From an uncultured bacterium (GTDB lineage: Bacteria; Verrucomicrobiota; Kiritimatiellia; CAIKKV01; CAIJXV01), in the NCBI GenBank assembly GCA_903824675.1, contig CAIJXV010000006.1, positions 1-46,694 of the forward strand: a stretch of 46,694 bases of DNA, given 5' to 3'. The first letter of the stretch is position 1; every line of letters begins with the position of its first letter. The translations under genes were made by a program, and so were the position numbers. Below are positions 25,388 through 33,274 of the stretch, piece after piece. The notes under the pieces were generated by a model. It searched no databases. It was given only the letters and a program-made list of their open reading frames with translations, and had not been told where the DNA came from.

Positions 25388-27154
25388 ATGGTGGCACAGA
25401 CGAAATGGCGGGTGGGGTTGATTCTCGCGTCCGTCCTGGTCATGGGCCTGGGGCTGATCGGCGGGGCGCGGGCGGTGCCTGAATTGAATCTCCCCCTGGT
25501 GGATTCGGCCGCCTATCATCGCCAGGCGACTGAATGGGCTACAGGGCAATCGTCCGCGACCGGTCCATTTTGGCAGCCCCCGCTTTATCCTGCGCTTCTA
25601 ACAGCTCTTTACCGGGTGGCCGGACCCCGGCCGATCATGGCCCGTGGCGTTCAGGTGCTCCTCCTGGCGCTGGGTGTGGGGTTGACCTACCTGCTCGCCC
25701 GCCGCTGGTTCAATTTTCGGGGTGCCGCCATTGCAGCCGGTCTGACCGCCCTTTGTGGTCCGCTCTGGTTCTATACCCTCCAGTTGATGCCCGTGATCCT
25801 GTTCATGATCCTGAGTCTGGCGGCCCTGTTGATGACGTTGCGATTCAGCGATGATCCCCGCCGTCGTTTTGCGGTCGGAGCGGGCCTTCTGTGGGGACTG
25901 GCGACATTGACGATTCCCACCGTTTTGGTGGCGGTAGGAGCCTTGTTGTTGGTGCTTGTTCTCCGCCCAACCGAGCCGTCCCGGCCGGTGCCCTGGTTGC
26001 GGATCGGAGGATTGGCCTTGGGGGTGATGTTGGTGATCCTACCGGTGACCCTGCGCAACCGATGGGTCGGTGACGACTGGGTTTTGATTTCCGCCAATAG
26101 CGGCATTAATTTTTATATCGGCAACAATGCCCGGACCGATGTGACGCTGGCCACCCGGCCTGGCCTTGATTGGGAACGGTTGGAGCGCCTGCCGTATCTG
26201 GCCGGCGCGCGAACGGCGGCTGAAGCCGATCGGTATTTCCGGCGCGAGGCCTGGGATTGGATTCGGAGTCACCCCCGGGCCTTTATGCTCAATGAGCTCC
26301 GCAAAATTCGCGATTTTTTTCAGGCCCGCGAGATTCCGCGCAATCTGGACTTGGCGACGATGCGGGAGTATTCGCCGGGACTACGCCTTTTGACGGGTGA
26401 ATGCCTGGGTATTCATTGGCCGGGTGGGATATTGATTCCATTGGCCGGGTTGGGATGGATTGGATTGATGCGGCGGGGCGGGGCGGGGCGTTTGGTGGGG
26501 ATTTATGGGTTGGCGTTTGCGGTCGGGGTGATTATCTTTTTCCCTGCCGGTCGATATCGGGCGCCGCTCTGGCCGCTGATGGCCATTGGCGCGGTGGCGG
26601 CGATGGATCAGGCGATATCGGCCTGGCGTACAAGGCGATGGCTGCCCTTGGCGGCCGGGTGCGTGTGCTTCCTGGTTTTGGCGGCGGCGGTCAATATTCC
26701 CTGGGCGCATCCCAGCGAGGGGGTGGCTTTCAAGGCGGAACTGGAGCGGGCGGTGGGGGCGGCCTTGGAAGTGCGGGGGGATGTCAAAGCCGCGGAAGCG
26801 CGGTATCGCCAGGCGCTGACGCTGGATCCGGAAAGTGCCGATGCCCACTATCTGTTGGGCAATCTTTGTAGGGCGCAACATCGTCCGGACGAAGCGCTGT
26901 TGCATTTTCTTGAAGCCTTGCGCCTGAGACCTGATCACGATTCAGCCCGTGGCAATCTAGGTTTCCTGCTTTATGAGCGGGGCGAAATCGGTCCGGCCTT
27001 GAAGGAGTTGGAACTGGCGGTTCGACTGAATCCCTTGAATGCGGCGGTGCATCACAATTTGGGCGTGGTTTTGCAGGCCGTCGGACGCAAGATCGAGGGC
27101 GAAAACCATTTCAAAAAAGCCCGGGCCATTCGGGAATTATTCGCGAGTTATTGA
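25388..27154 (+). CDS. PMT/ArnT-type membrane glycosyltransferase with C-terminal TPR repeats
   Basis: A 588-aa inner-membrane protein. Around ten hydrophobic helices (residues about 10-440) carry the GT-C features of the PMT_2 family: an early loop acidic residue in LVDSAAYH, a conserved P-P-L-Y-P in FWQPPLYPALL, and a periplasmic region. These enzymes move a sugar from a polyprenyl-phosphate carrier to protein, lipid A or another polymer. The last 130 residues (about 455-588) are three to four TPR motifs, such as ADAHYLLGNLCRAQHRPDEA. ATG at 25388 follows GGAAGG; an ATG at 25361 is the alternative. The acceptor is unknown. The stop overlaps the rlmN start. Confidence 0.85.
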   Translation: MVAQTKWRVGLILASVLVMGLGLIGGARAVPELNLPLVDSAAYHRQATEWATGQSSATGPFWQPPLYPALLTALYRVAGPRPIMARGVQVLLLALGVGLTYLLARRWFNFRGAAIAAGLTALCGPLWFYTLQLMPVILFMILSLAALLMTLRFSDDPRRRFAVGAGLLWGLATLTIPTVLVAVGALLLVLVLRPTEPSRPVPWLRIGGLALGVMLVILPVTLRNRWVGDDWVLISANSGINFYIGNNARTDVTLATRPGLDWERLERLPYLAGARTAAEADRYFRREAWDWIRSHPRAFMLNELRKIRDFFQAREIPRNLDLATMREYSPGLRLLTGECLGIHWPGGILIPLAGLGWIGLMRRGGAGRLVGIYGLAFAVGVIIFFPAGRYRAPLWPLMAIGAVAAMDQAISAWRTRRWLPLAAGCVCFLVLAAAVNIPWAHPSEGVAFKAELERAVGAALEVRGDVKAAEARYRQALTLDPESADAHYLLGNLCRAQHRPDEALLHFLEALRLRPDHDSARGNLGFLLYERGEIGPALKELELAVRLNPLNAAVHHNLGVVLQAVGRKIEGENHFKKARAIRELFASY

Positions 27155-28173
27155 TGATCCTGTCTCTGACCCATGATGCGGCGGTGGCTGAATTACGACG
27201 CCGGGGGGTGACCGTTCCACGGGCCACGGCGCTCTATCGCGCTTTTTTTCAGAACGGCAGTTTCGATTTCTCGAATCTTTCCGAGTTCGCCGGTGAGGCC
27301 GGCGAAGCGGCGCGCTGTTCTGCGCTGGTGGCTCGCCCGTCCGGGCAAATCGTGGATCAGCGCGAGGCCGGAGGGGTTCTGAAATTCGTTACGGCATTGG
27401 AAGATGGCGCCCGTATTGAGTCGGTGTTGATCCCGGGGCCCGGCCGGGATACGCTGTGTATTTCCTCGCAGGTCGGTTGCCGGCGGGCCTGTCGATTTTG
27501 CGCTACGGGCCAGATGGGTTGGGTGCGCGATCTTCGGGTGGATGAAATGGTTGGGCAGGCCTTTTTCGCCCGGTTTGACTTGGGGCGGCCGGTGAAGAAC
27601 GTGGTATTCATGGGAATGGGGGAGCCGCTGGATAATCTGGATGCCGTTCTACAGGCGATTGCAGTGCTAACGGATCAACGCGGGCTGAATATTGCGCGCG
27701 GGCGGATTACACTGTCAACCGCCGGTCAGGCTGAAGGGCTCCGTCGGCTGGCCTCCCGTCATCCGGGGAACCTGGGTCTGGCAGTGTCCCTGAATACGGC
27801 GAGCGACGCCTTGCGCAATGAGCTGATGCCGATCAACCGGGAGTTTCCCTTGTCCCGTTTGAAAACGGAACTGAAGGCCTATCCGCTGGGGCCCAAGGGC
27901 GTTTTTTTTATCGAATATGTTTTATTGGCGGGGGTTAACGATTCGCCACAGGCGGCCCGTCAGGTGGTCGAGTTTCTGGAGGGATTGCCGGTGCGAATCA
28001 ATTTGATCGCCTACAATCCGGGCGGATCGGCGCCGTTTGCGACGCCGACGCCGGCCGTTGTCCGCCGATTTCGCGACGAACTGGCGTTGGGCGGATTGTT
28101 TGTGCGCCTGCGGCCCGCGCGCGGGGGTGATCTGCAGGCGGCCTGCGGGCAGTTAGGCGGCGGGAGGGTGTGA
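27154..28173 (+). CDS. rlmN: Dual-specificity 23S rRNA/tRNA adenine C2-methyltransferase RlmN
   Basis: Radical-SAM methyltransferase of 339 aa that methylates A2503 of 23S rRNA and A37 of some tRNAs. The Fe-S motif is C109-x3-C113-x2-C116 (CRRACRFC). The catalytic cysteines are seen as C102 in CISSQVGC and C331 in AACGQL; GMGEPLDN is the GGE-like SAM-binding motif. RlmN is favoured over Cfr because of the C-terminal ARGGDLQAACGQL. It is slightly shorter than the E. coli protein (384 aa), mostly at the N-terminus. Its ATG overlaps the upstream stop (TGATG), suggesting translational coupling. Confidence 0.95.
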   Translation: MILSLTHDAAVAELRRRGVTVPRATALYRAFFQNGSFDFSNLSEFAGEAGEAARCSALVARPSGQIVDQREAGGVLKFVTALEDGARIESVLIPGPGRDTLCISSQVGCRRACRFCATGQMGWVRDLRVDEMVGQAFFARFDLGRPVKNVVFMGMGEPLDNLDAVLQAIAVLTDQRGLNIARGRITLSTAGQAEGLRRLASRHPGNLGLAVSLNTASDALRNELMPINREFPLSRLKTELKAYPLGPKGVFFIEYVLLAGVNDSPQAARQVVEFLEGLPVRINLIAYNPGGSAPFATPTPAVVRRFRDELALGGLFVRLRPARGGDLQAACGQLGGGRV

Positions 28174-28179
28174 GCGACA

Positions 28180-28207
28180 GAGAGCAGGGAGCGGAGGGCA
28201 GAGGGTG
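28180..28207. repeat. Purine-rich CAGAGNGCAG-type degenerate repeat
   Basis: The gap between rlmN and the enolase-superfamily gene holds imperfect repeats of GAGCAGGGAG / GGAGGGCAGAGG units on the plus strand. No function is seen. It probably belongs to the same class of dispersed intergenic repeats as the GGTTC tracts at 17.6-17.7 kb. Confidence 0.35.
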
Positions 28208-28247
28208 TGAATGGGGATGAAGGCTGAATCGCGACAGGAGATAAAAC

Positions 28248-29459
28248 ATGCATATTGAAAAAATCATCGGGCACATCGTTGAGGTCAAGATTGGGTTCCA
28301 GTATGCAATGGGTAACCTGGAGGCGGCTCAATCCATCATTTGGGAAATTGTGGCCGGCCGGTTTCGCGGCTATGGCGAAGGCGCCTGGTCGGGAAAGGTT
28401 TCCAATTCTCCCGCCCATTATCGGACCTTGAAGGATGGGATGGCCTCCACCATCACCGCGCATGGCGATACGCGGGGAATCCTGTCTGCGGCCGAAAAAA
28501 AACTGATCGAGTCGATGACCCGCCCTCTGGTGGGAGAAGATCCTCTGCGCCGGGAGGCGCTCTTGCCGGATCTGCCGGCGACCTTTAACGCTTCTGCCTG
28601 GATGGTGCGGGAGGGACTGAGCATTGCACTCAATGATCTGGCGGGTAAAATTTCTGGCGTTCCGGTTCATACCTTGCTGGGCGGGAAGCGACGAGACCAG
28701 GCGCCCGGTATGCCGGTGATCCATGTCGGTCCGCCCGAGGTGATGGCCCGGCGTGCGAAGAAATGGGCGGCGGCCGGCTATCGGTTCATCAAGGTCAAGC
28801 TGCGCGGAAATCGCCAGGAAGATCTCGTCGCCCTGAAAGCCATTCGCCAGGTGGTGGGCCAACGAATCCGGATCCAGGTGGATGCCAATGACGGTTATAC
28901 CCGACTGGCGGAGGCGTTGGCGGCGACCCGGGATTTACAACGGCTCGGGATTGAATTATTCGAGGATATTCTGGACGCGCCGTTGGCGCAAATCGCCGTC
29001 CTGCGCAAAAAATCCGGTGTCCGGATCATGGTGGATAAACAGTCCTACTGGCCGAATGTGCGCGAAGTGGTCAAATGCGGTGCCGCAGATGTTATTAATC
29101 ATCATCCCAATTTGCGCGGCGGACTGGATTTGGCGCTGAAAATCGATGCGGTGGCGTCTGCCTGGGGAATTCCTACTGCGGTGGGATCCAGCGGCGTTTT
29201 TGGGATTCAAGATGCCGCCTTTCAGTCGCTCGGCGCAGTGGTGGGCCTGTCGCGGCCCTGCGAAGACATCGGCCTGCAACCCTATTATAGCGGACCAACC
29301 CGGGGTGAATATGATTTTGACCGCGATCCCGATCTTCTGCGACGACCGTATCCAATCGTGAGGGGCATGATCCAGATTCCCGATCGGCCCGGGTTGGGAG
29401 TGGAACCGGATCCGCGAAAACTGGCGCGGGCCACCCTGGGCGGATTCTGCATCGCCTGA
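28248..29459 (+). CDS. Mandelate racemase/muconate-lactonizing-type enolase superfamily enzyme
   Basis: A 403-aa enzyme with an N-terminal capping domain and a TIM barrel. Catalytic and metal residues are K182-V-K184 (KxK), Asp212 in QVDAND, Glu239 in LFEDIL and Asp263 in VDKQ. This K-x-K plus D/E/D pattern is that of the MR/MLE group, which abstracts an alpha proton next to a carboxylate. It could be a sugar-acid dehydratase, a dipeptide epimerase or a racemase. With sugar genes on either side of the window a sugar-acid substrate is plausible but not shown. AGGAG lies 7 nt upstream of the ATG. It is the last gene of a plus-strand run with the glycosyltransferase and rlmN. Confidence 0.88.
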   Translation: MHIEKIIGHIVEVKIGFQYAMGNLEAAQSIIWEIVAGRFRGYGEGAWSGKVSNSPAHYRTLKDGMASTITAHGDTRGILSAAEKKLIESMTRPLVGEDPLRREALLPDLPATFNASAWMVREGLSIALNDLAGKISGVPVHTLLGGKRRDQAPGMPVIHVGPPEVMARRAKKWAAAGYRFIKVKLRGNRQEDLVALKAIRQVVGQRIRIQVDANDGYTRLAEALAATRDLQRLGIELFEDILDAPLAQIAVLRKKSGVRIMVDKQSYWPNVREVVKCGAADVINHHPNLRGGLDLALKIDAVASAWGIPTAVGSSGVFGIQDAAFQSLGAVVGLSRPCEDIGLQPYYSGPTRGEYDFDRDPDLLRRPYPIVRGMIQIPDRPGLGVEPDPRKLARATLGGFCIA

Positions 29460-29610
29460 TTGTCGGGTTTATTTTGTCTTTAGAAGTTGTTGGCGCCAGG
29501 TCAAAGCGCACGAGCCTGCGATCGGTCACCCGCCGCCCGCCACGACACTGGAGGTGATCCTCTCCTGACAGGAATTCTGTGGCGTGGAGAAAGATTGGAC
29601 CGTTCCCAAG

Positions 29611-29843
29611 GGCGCATCTGCGATTCGGTGCAAATTCGTTTATTTCCGTGATAAACCGCTCCAGGTGGGGCATCGCCCACAACCCGATTCCCCGTTGTTG
29701 TAGGCCGGGCCTCTGCGCCCGGCATCCGCTAATCCACCCCCTCCATCTCCAGGCGCCCGCCACAGGGCGGGCCGACATCGATTGAAAACGGTTGGGGTAC
29801 CACCTTTAGGGCGTGTTTCTGTGCACCGAATCGCAGATGCGCC
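29611..29843. repeat. Perfect 22-bp inverted repeat bracketing 189 bp
   Basis: The 22 bases at 29611-29632 (beginning GGCGCATCTGCG) occur as the exact reverse complement at 29822-29843. The 189 bp between contain two GC-rich hairpins and no gene. The whole lies in a 478-bp gap between the enolase-superfamily gene and tRNA-Ala. A MITE-like element, a fused pair of repeat copies or an invertible segment are all possible. Confidence 0.85.
29704..29772. repeat. Two REP-like GC-rich hairpins
   Basis: GCCGGGC (29704-29710) pairs with GCCCGGC (29717-29723) across a 6-nt loop. GCCCGCC (29755-29761) pairs with GGCGGGC (29766-29772) across ACAG. No T-tract follows either, so they are not typical terminators; they look like bacterial REP/BIME palindromes. 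Confidence 0.6.
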
Positions 29844-29871
29844 GGTTCTCAATCGGAGTGGATTCTTTTGG

Positions 29872-29932
29872 TTGACAGCGGAAGGATTTTCGGGGAGACT
29901 ATTCAACCAATTCTTCGACGGGCTTGTCGAAG
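29872..29932 (+). promoter_or_regulatory. tRNA-Ala promoter and leader hairpin
   Basis: A perfect TTGACA (29872-29877) is followed after 17 bp by a weak -10 GAGACT (29895-29900). A 7-bp hairpin CTTCGAC/GTCGAAG (29913-29919 and 29926-29932) then sits 5 nt before the mature tRNA 5' end. Confidence 0.45.
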
Positions 29933-29937
29933 CGAAT

Positions 29938-30014
29938 GGGGGATTAGCTCAGTTTGGTAGAGCGCTTGAATGGCATTCAAGAGGTCGTGGGTTCGACTCC
30001 CATATCCTCCACCA
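29938..30014 (+). tRNA. tRNA-Ala (anticodon GGC) with encoded CCA
   Basis: A full cloverleaf is visible. The acceptor stem is GGGGGAT/ATCCTCC, the D-stem GCTC/GAGC, the anticodon stem CTTGA/TCAAG with loop ATGGCAT, and the T-loop TTCGACT. The third acceptor pair is G3-U70, the identity element of alanine tRNAs, in agreement with anticodon GGC (reads GCC and GCU). Discriminator A and CCA are encoded at 30011-30014, and a run of T residues follows. Confidence 0.97.
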
Positions 30015-30095
30015 TTTTTTTGACGAAACGGTGAGTCGTCTTTTTTTAAACCGGCGGATCAGGGGTAAGACCGGATTTTTTGAGGATCAAAACCC

Positions 30096-31019
30096 ATGCG
30101 GATCGGTTATCCCTGTTTGAATCGTTCCTTGCCCTGTACCGCGGGGAGTACCTTTCGACTGAAATCGTTCTCCCGGGAGCGGTTGGAGGCCTCCGTAGCG
30201 GCCAATCTGGCCTGCCTGGAAGCGATTCTCGACTACAATTTGGCTCGGGGGTTTCTCTATTTTAGGATTAGTTCGGACTTGGTTCCTTTTGCATCCCATC
30301 CGGTTTGCGACGTGGATTGGCACCAGACCTTCAATGCTGATTTTCGGGCGATAGGTCGCCGAATGCGGGTGGGGGGGATGCGCATCGCTATGCATCCCGA
30401 TCAATTTACCCTGCTCAACTCTCCGACGCCGGATATTCGCAAGCGGAGTGTCGCCGAACTGGACTATCATGCGCAGGTATTGGATGCGATGGAATTGGCT
30501 TCCGACGCGAAGATCCAGATCCATATCGGGGGAGTTTATGGTCAGCGCTCGGAAGCACTGGCTCGTTTTATCGAGGGGTATCAGGGTTTATCAGAGCCGG
30601 TGCGTCGCCGACTGGTGATTGAGAATGATGACCGGCAATATTGTCTGCGCGAGGCTCTTGACTTACATGCCCGGTGTGGCGTTCCCGTACTTTTCGATGT
30701 TCTTCATGACCAGATTCTTCCGTCCGGCTTTTCGATATCTGAGGCGTTGCGCCGGACTGAGGCTACTTGGGCGCGAAAAGACGGATTGCCCTTGATGGAT
30801 TACAGCCAGCAACGCACTGGCGGGCGGGTGGGTGCCCATGCAGAGCACCTGCGACCGGCACCTTTTAGGCGATTTCTCGACGATTCGCAGGGTTTTGATT
30901 TCGATTTGATGCTGGAAATCAAAGATAAAGAACGAAGTGCCGCATTAGCGCTAAAATGCGCCCATAATGACCCGCGTCTTATCGTTAAACGCCACCTGTT
31001 GCATGACGCAACACAATGA
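30096..31019 (+). CDS. uvsE: UV damage endonuclease (UvsE/UVDE)
   Basis: A 307-aa TIM-barrel repair nuclease that nicks DNA 5' of UV photoproducts and some other lesions, independently of UvrABC. The sequence follows the family closely: MRIGYPCLN at the start, YFRISSDLVPFASHP, MRIAMHPDQF (metal His), IHIGGVYG (metal His), IENDD (metal Glu/Asp), VPVLFDVLHDQ, MDYSQQR and AHAEH near the end. Length is typical. GAGGAT lies about 9 nt before the ATG. It stands alone between tRNA-Ala and a small-RNA-like unit. UvsE is scattered among bacteria, so its presence fits either vertical descent or transfer. Confidence 0.95.
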   Translation: MRIGYPCLNRSLPCTAGSTFRLKSFSRERLEASVAANLACLEAILDYNLARGFLYFRISSDLVPFASHPVCDVDWHQTFNADFRAIGRRMRVGGMRIAMHPDQFTLLNSPTPDIRKRSVAELDYHAQVLDAMELASDAKIQIHIGGVYGQRSEALARFIEGYQGLSEPVRRRLVIENDDRQYCLREALDLHARCGVPVLFDVLHDQILPSGFSISEALRRTEATWARKDGLPLMDYSQQRTGGRVGAHAEHLRPAPFRRFLDDSQGFDFDLMLEIKDKERSAALALKCAHNDPRLIVKRHLLHDATQ

Positions 31020-31151
31020 GACATTTTGAGGCACATGGTCGAATGGATCCCGACGGATCTTGTCAAGGAATGGTCAAGGACATGTTTTGGCAGGGACAAG
31101 ACTCTCTGTTAACCTGAGCATCCGAATCCCTTGGACCGACGCGCTGATATT

Positions 31152-31179
31152 TTGGCATGGCACCTGCTATAGATACAAT
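31152..31179 (+). promoter_or_regulatory. Strong predicted promoter with overlapping sigma-54-like element
   Basis: TTGGCA (31152-31157) and TACAAT (31174-31179) are separated by 16 bp and each differs by one base from the sigma-70 consensus. The same DNA (31152-31168, with GG at 31154 and GC at 31166) also matches the sigma-54 -24/-12 pattern at most positions with the required 10-bp spacing. No ORF follows; an intrinsic terminator lies about 110 bp downstream. Confidence 0.55.
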
Positions 31180-31185
31180 TGTCCC

Positions 31186-31310
31186 GAGATTGGTTGGATA
31201 ACACGGCATAGGTCAAAAGCCTTTTCAACCGTGCCTTCTGGTCAAAGGGAGTGCCTTCAGGGTAGGCAAATATATCCTGTAATACAAGAGGCCGGCTCAG
31301 CCGGCCTTTT
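31186..31310 (+). ncRNA. Candidate small non-coding RNA of about 125 nt
   Basis: This unit is bounded by a good promoter and an intrinsic terminator and has no start codon with a Shine-Dalgarno sequence. The transcript could fold with CACGG/CCGTG near its 5' part and the terminator hairpin at its end. GTGCCTTC occurs twice, about 22 nt apart. It does not match tmRNA, 6S, SRP or RNase P features that I can recognise. Transcription and exact ends are inferred. Confidence 0.45.
31289..31310 (+). terminator. Rho-independent terminator
   Basis: AGGCCGGC and GCCGGCCT form an 8-bp GC-rich stem with a TCA loop, followed by TTTTGTGTTTT. It lies 270 bp downstream of uvsE, too far to be only its terminator, and points toward the convergent kinase-like gene. 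Confidence 0.85.
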
Positions 31311-31372
31311 GTGTTTTCAAGGAGAATGCTAGCCCGGCTGAGGGCAGGCGATGCAGAAGGTAGAATGCCGGT

Positions 31373-32092
31373 TTACGACTTTGATTGGGTTATTTGGGCC
31401 CGATTTCGAATCATATCGATGATGGCATGAGAAATCTCGGGAAGATCGACCGTACCGGTGTTCCAGACAATGTCATAGGTTAAGGGATCGTCAATTGCCC
31501 GGTTGAAATAGTTTTTTAATAATTTGGTTCGGTCGGCATCTTGCTTTTCGATGGTCGTACGTGCTTGTTGTTTGGAGAGTTTAAACCGTTTCATCATCCA
31601 GAGAATTCTTTTTTCCTCGGAAGCGACGAGGCGAATATGAATGCCCCCCTTGAGGTCCTGGGTGGTGCAACAGCCAGCGCGGCCGACGATAATGGTTTTT
31701 CCGGCCATCGCCAACATTCGCACAACTTTGAACGTTTGTTTGATGGCTTGGTATTTTGTCGAATTTCCAGTGAAAAGGGTGTCCATGAAATCCTTGAAAT
31801 CGGATTTGTAGTTTTCAGAGAGAAGTTCACCCATGGATTTTTCGAGGCGCTGGTTGCGGGCAACCAGTTCGCATAATTCCTTGTCGAAGACGTGCCAGCC
31901 GTTGAAGAGAGGTTCGTTTTTGAAATGGATAAAATCGGTCAGCAGGACATAGGACAAGAGATGCCCGCCCGCACCGGCCTGGCGTGAGATGGTGATGAAG
32001 GGCAACCCGGACGGCTTAATGTCGTCAAGATCGCGGTGCTCGGCGAGCCATTCGGTGACTTGAGAGGTGGAATCCGGATTGGTCGTATTCAT
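31373..32092 (-). CDS. Cytidylate kinase-like family protein
   Basis: A 239-aa P-loop NTPase-fold protein resembling the cytidylate kinase-like family (Pfam PF13189). A modified phosphate-binding loop FITISRQAGAGG lies near residues 31-42, and GRAGCC sits in the middle. A lid-like basic region (ASEEKRILWMMKRF) and a DPLTYDIVWNT strand near the end also match. The first Walker Lys is replaced (GAGGHL), as is common in this family, so true nucleotide kinase activity is uncertain. ATG at 32092 is preferred because a likely promoter (-10 TAATAT at 32133-32138, minus strand) overlaps the alternative ATG at 32134. It is divergent from atpI/Z. Confidence 0.82.
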   Translation of the reverse strand: MNTTNPDSTSQVTEWLAEHRDLDDIKPSGLPFITISRQAGAGGHLLSYVLLTDFIHFKNEPLFNGWHVFDKELCELVARNQRLEKSMGELLSENYKSDFKDFMDTLFTGNSTKYQAIKQTFKVVRMLAMAGKTIIVGRAGCCTTQDLKGGIHIRLVASEEKRILWMMKRFKLSKQQARTTIEKQDADRTKLLKNYFNRAIDDPLTYDIVWNTGTVDLPEISHAIIDMIRNRAQITQSKS

Positions 32093-32151
32093 CGTTTCAT
32101 CTTTTTGTACTGGCAACCCTTGATTTGATTTCATATTATCGATTTTGGATA

Positions 32152-32457
32152 ATGACTACAAGTAAAACACAACGTGATCGGGAGTCGATACCGACGTTTC
32201 TTCAGGGAACGGTTCCGGGGGGTGGTTTGAATATCACGTTAGGGATACAACTGGCCTTTTCCTGGGTTGTTTTGATTGGCGGCGGGGTGTGGTTGGATCG
32301 GCGGCAGGGCGGCGGATGGACGTTTACCTTTTTGGGCCTTTTATTGGGATTGGCATTTCTCGCCTATGAATTATGGAAAATCGTTCGAAAGGTTCCAGCA
32401 CCCCCCCCTCCCAGGACAGATAGTGGGAACCCAACCCAAACGGAGGGTTTCCGGTGA
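32152..32457 (+). CDS. AtpI/AtpZ-like small membrane protein (ATP synthase gene 1)
   Basis: A 101-aa protein with two hydrophobic helices (about residues 24-43, LGIQLAFSWVVLIGGGVWLD, and 51-70). The WLD motif, followed by a second helix and a basic loop (YELWKIVRK), is typical of the ATPase_gene1 family, which assists assembly of the c-ring or magnesium uptake. A proline-rich tail ends the protein. Position directly upstream of atpB supports the call. ATG at 32152 is chosen over upstream codons inside the divergent promoter. The stop overlaps the atpB GTG. Confidence 0.82.
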   Translation: MTTSKTQRDRESIPTFLQGTVPGGGLNITLGIQLAFSWVVLIGGGVWLDRRQGGGWTFTFLGLLLGLAFLAYELWKIVRKVPAPPPPRTDSGNPTQTEGFR

Positions 32458-33251
32458 CGAATAGTGTGCCGATTCCGATAGGCGTCGATCTGACGGCGGC
32501 GGTTCAAGCCTATATTATCCGTCATATGGCCGATTCCCAGCAGTACCATTTGATTCCCGGTCTGACTTTTGAATTACCCCAGTGGATCAGTCTGCACGGC
32601 GTGATGGTCGTTTTGGGCTCAGTCCTGCTCCTTTTAATGGCGTGGATTTCCCGTCGACGCAATTCGGAGGTGCCGCGAGGATTTGCCAATCTCCTGGAGG
32701 CTTTTGTCGCTTTTATCCGTGATCAGGTGGCGGTGCCATTTCTTGGGCGGGACGACGGGGTGCGGATGACCCCGCTTTTCTGCAGTTTTTTTATCTTTAT
32801 TCTGATCTTGAACACGATCGGTTTGGTTCCTGTTTTCTATACCGCAACCGCGAACATTAATGTGACGGGTGCCTTGGCCTTGATCGTATTGGGTTTCATG
32901 GTGGTGGGGTCAATGGTCCGGCTTGGACCGGTGGGGTTCATGCGCAGTTTTTGTGTGCCGGGAGTGCCTTGGCCGATTCAGGTTATCTTGGTTCCACTGG
33001 AAATCATCGGTTTATTGATCAAAGCGCTCGCCCTGATGATTCGGTTATTTGCCAATGAGTTGGGCGGCCATATCGTGTTGTTTTCGTTGATCGGCTTGTT
33101 GGTGATTTATGGCTGGATGGCCCTGCCGTCCCTGTTAATGGCGGTCATGATTTATCTGTTAGAAATCGGTGTGGCCTTTTTGCAGGCCTATATTTTTACC
33201 CTGCTGTCCGCGATCTTTATCGGTCAGCGATACCACCCCTCCCACGGGTGA
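32454..33251 (+). CDS. atpB: F1Fo ATP synthase subunit a
   Basis: A 265-aa Fo subunit a with five to six membrane helices. The essential stator arginine is in IRLFANELGGH, and the LEIGVAFLQAYIFTLLSAIFIG helix supplies the partner residues, including the Glu and Gln of the proton path. Start is GTG, overlapping the upstream stop (GTGA), with GGAGGG 6 nt before. No subunit c, b, delta, alpha, gamma, beta or epsilon gene follows: the next gene is a convergent HD protein 23 bp away. The ATP synthase genes must therefore be split in this genome. A 7-bp hairpin CCCACGG/CCGTGGG (33241-33271) spans the convergent gap and may limit read-through. Confidence 0.95.
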   Translation: MTNSVPIPIGVDLTAAVQAYIIRHMADSQQYHLIPGLTFELPQWISLHGVMVVLGSVLLLLMAWISRRRNSEVPRGFANLLEAFVAFIRDQVAVPFLGRDDGVRMTPLFCSFFIFILILNTIGLVPVFYTATANINVTGALALIVLGFMVVGSMVRLGPVGFMRSFCVPGVPWPIQVILVPLEIIGLLIKALALMIRLFANELGGHIVLFSLIGLLVIYGWMALPSLLMAVMIYLLEIGVAFLQAYIFTLLSAIFIGQRYHPSHG

Positions 33252-33274
33252 TGCCGGGGGAAAGCCGTGGGTCA

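Noticed and set aside
29782-30120. 112-codon open frame across tRNA-Ala
   Set aside because: It reads through a complete tRNA and its leader; no ribosome-binding site.
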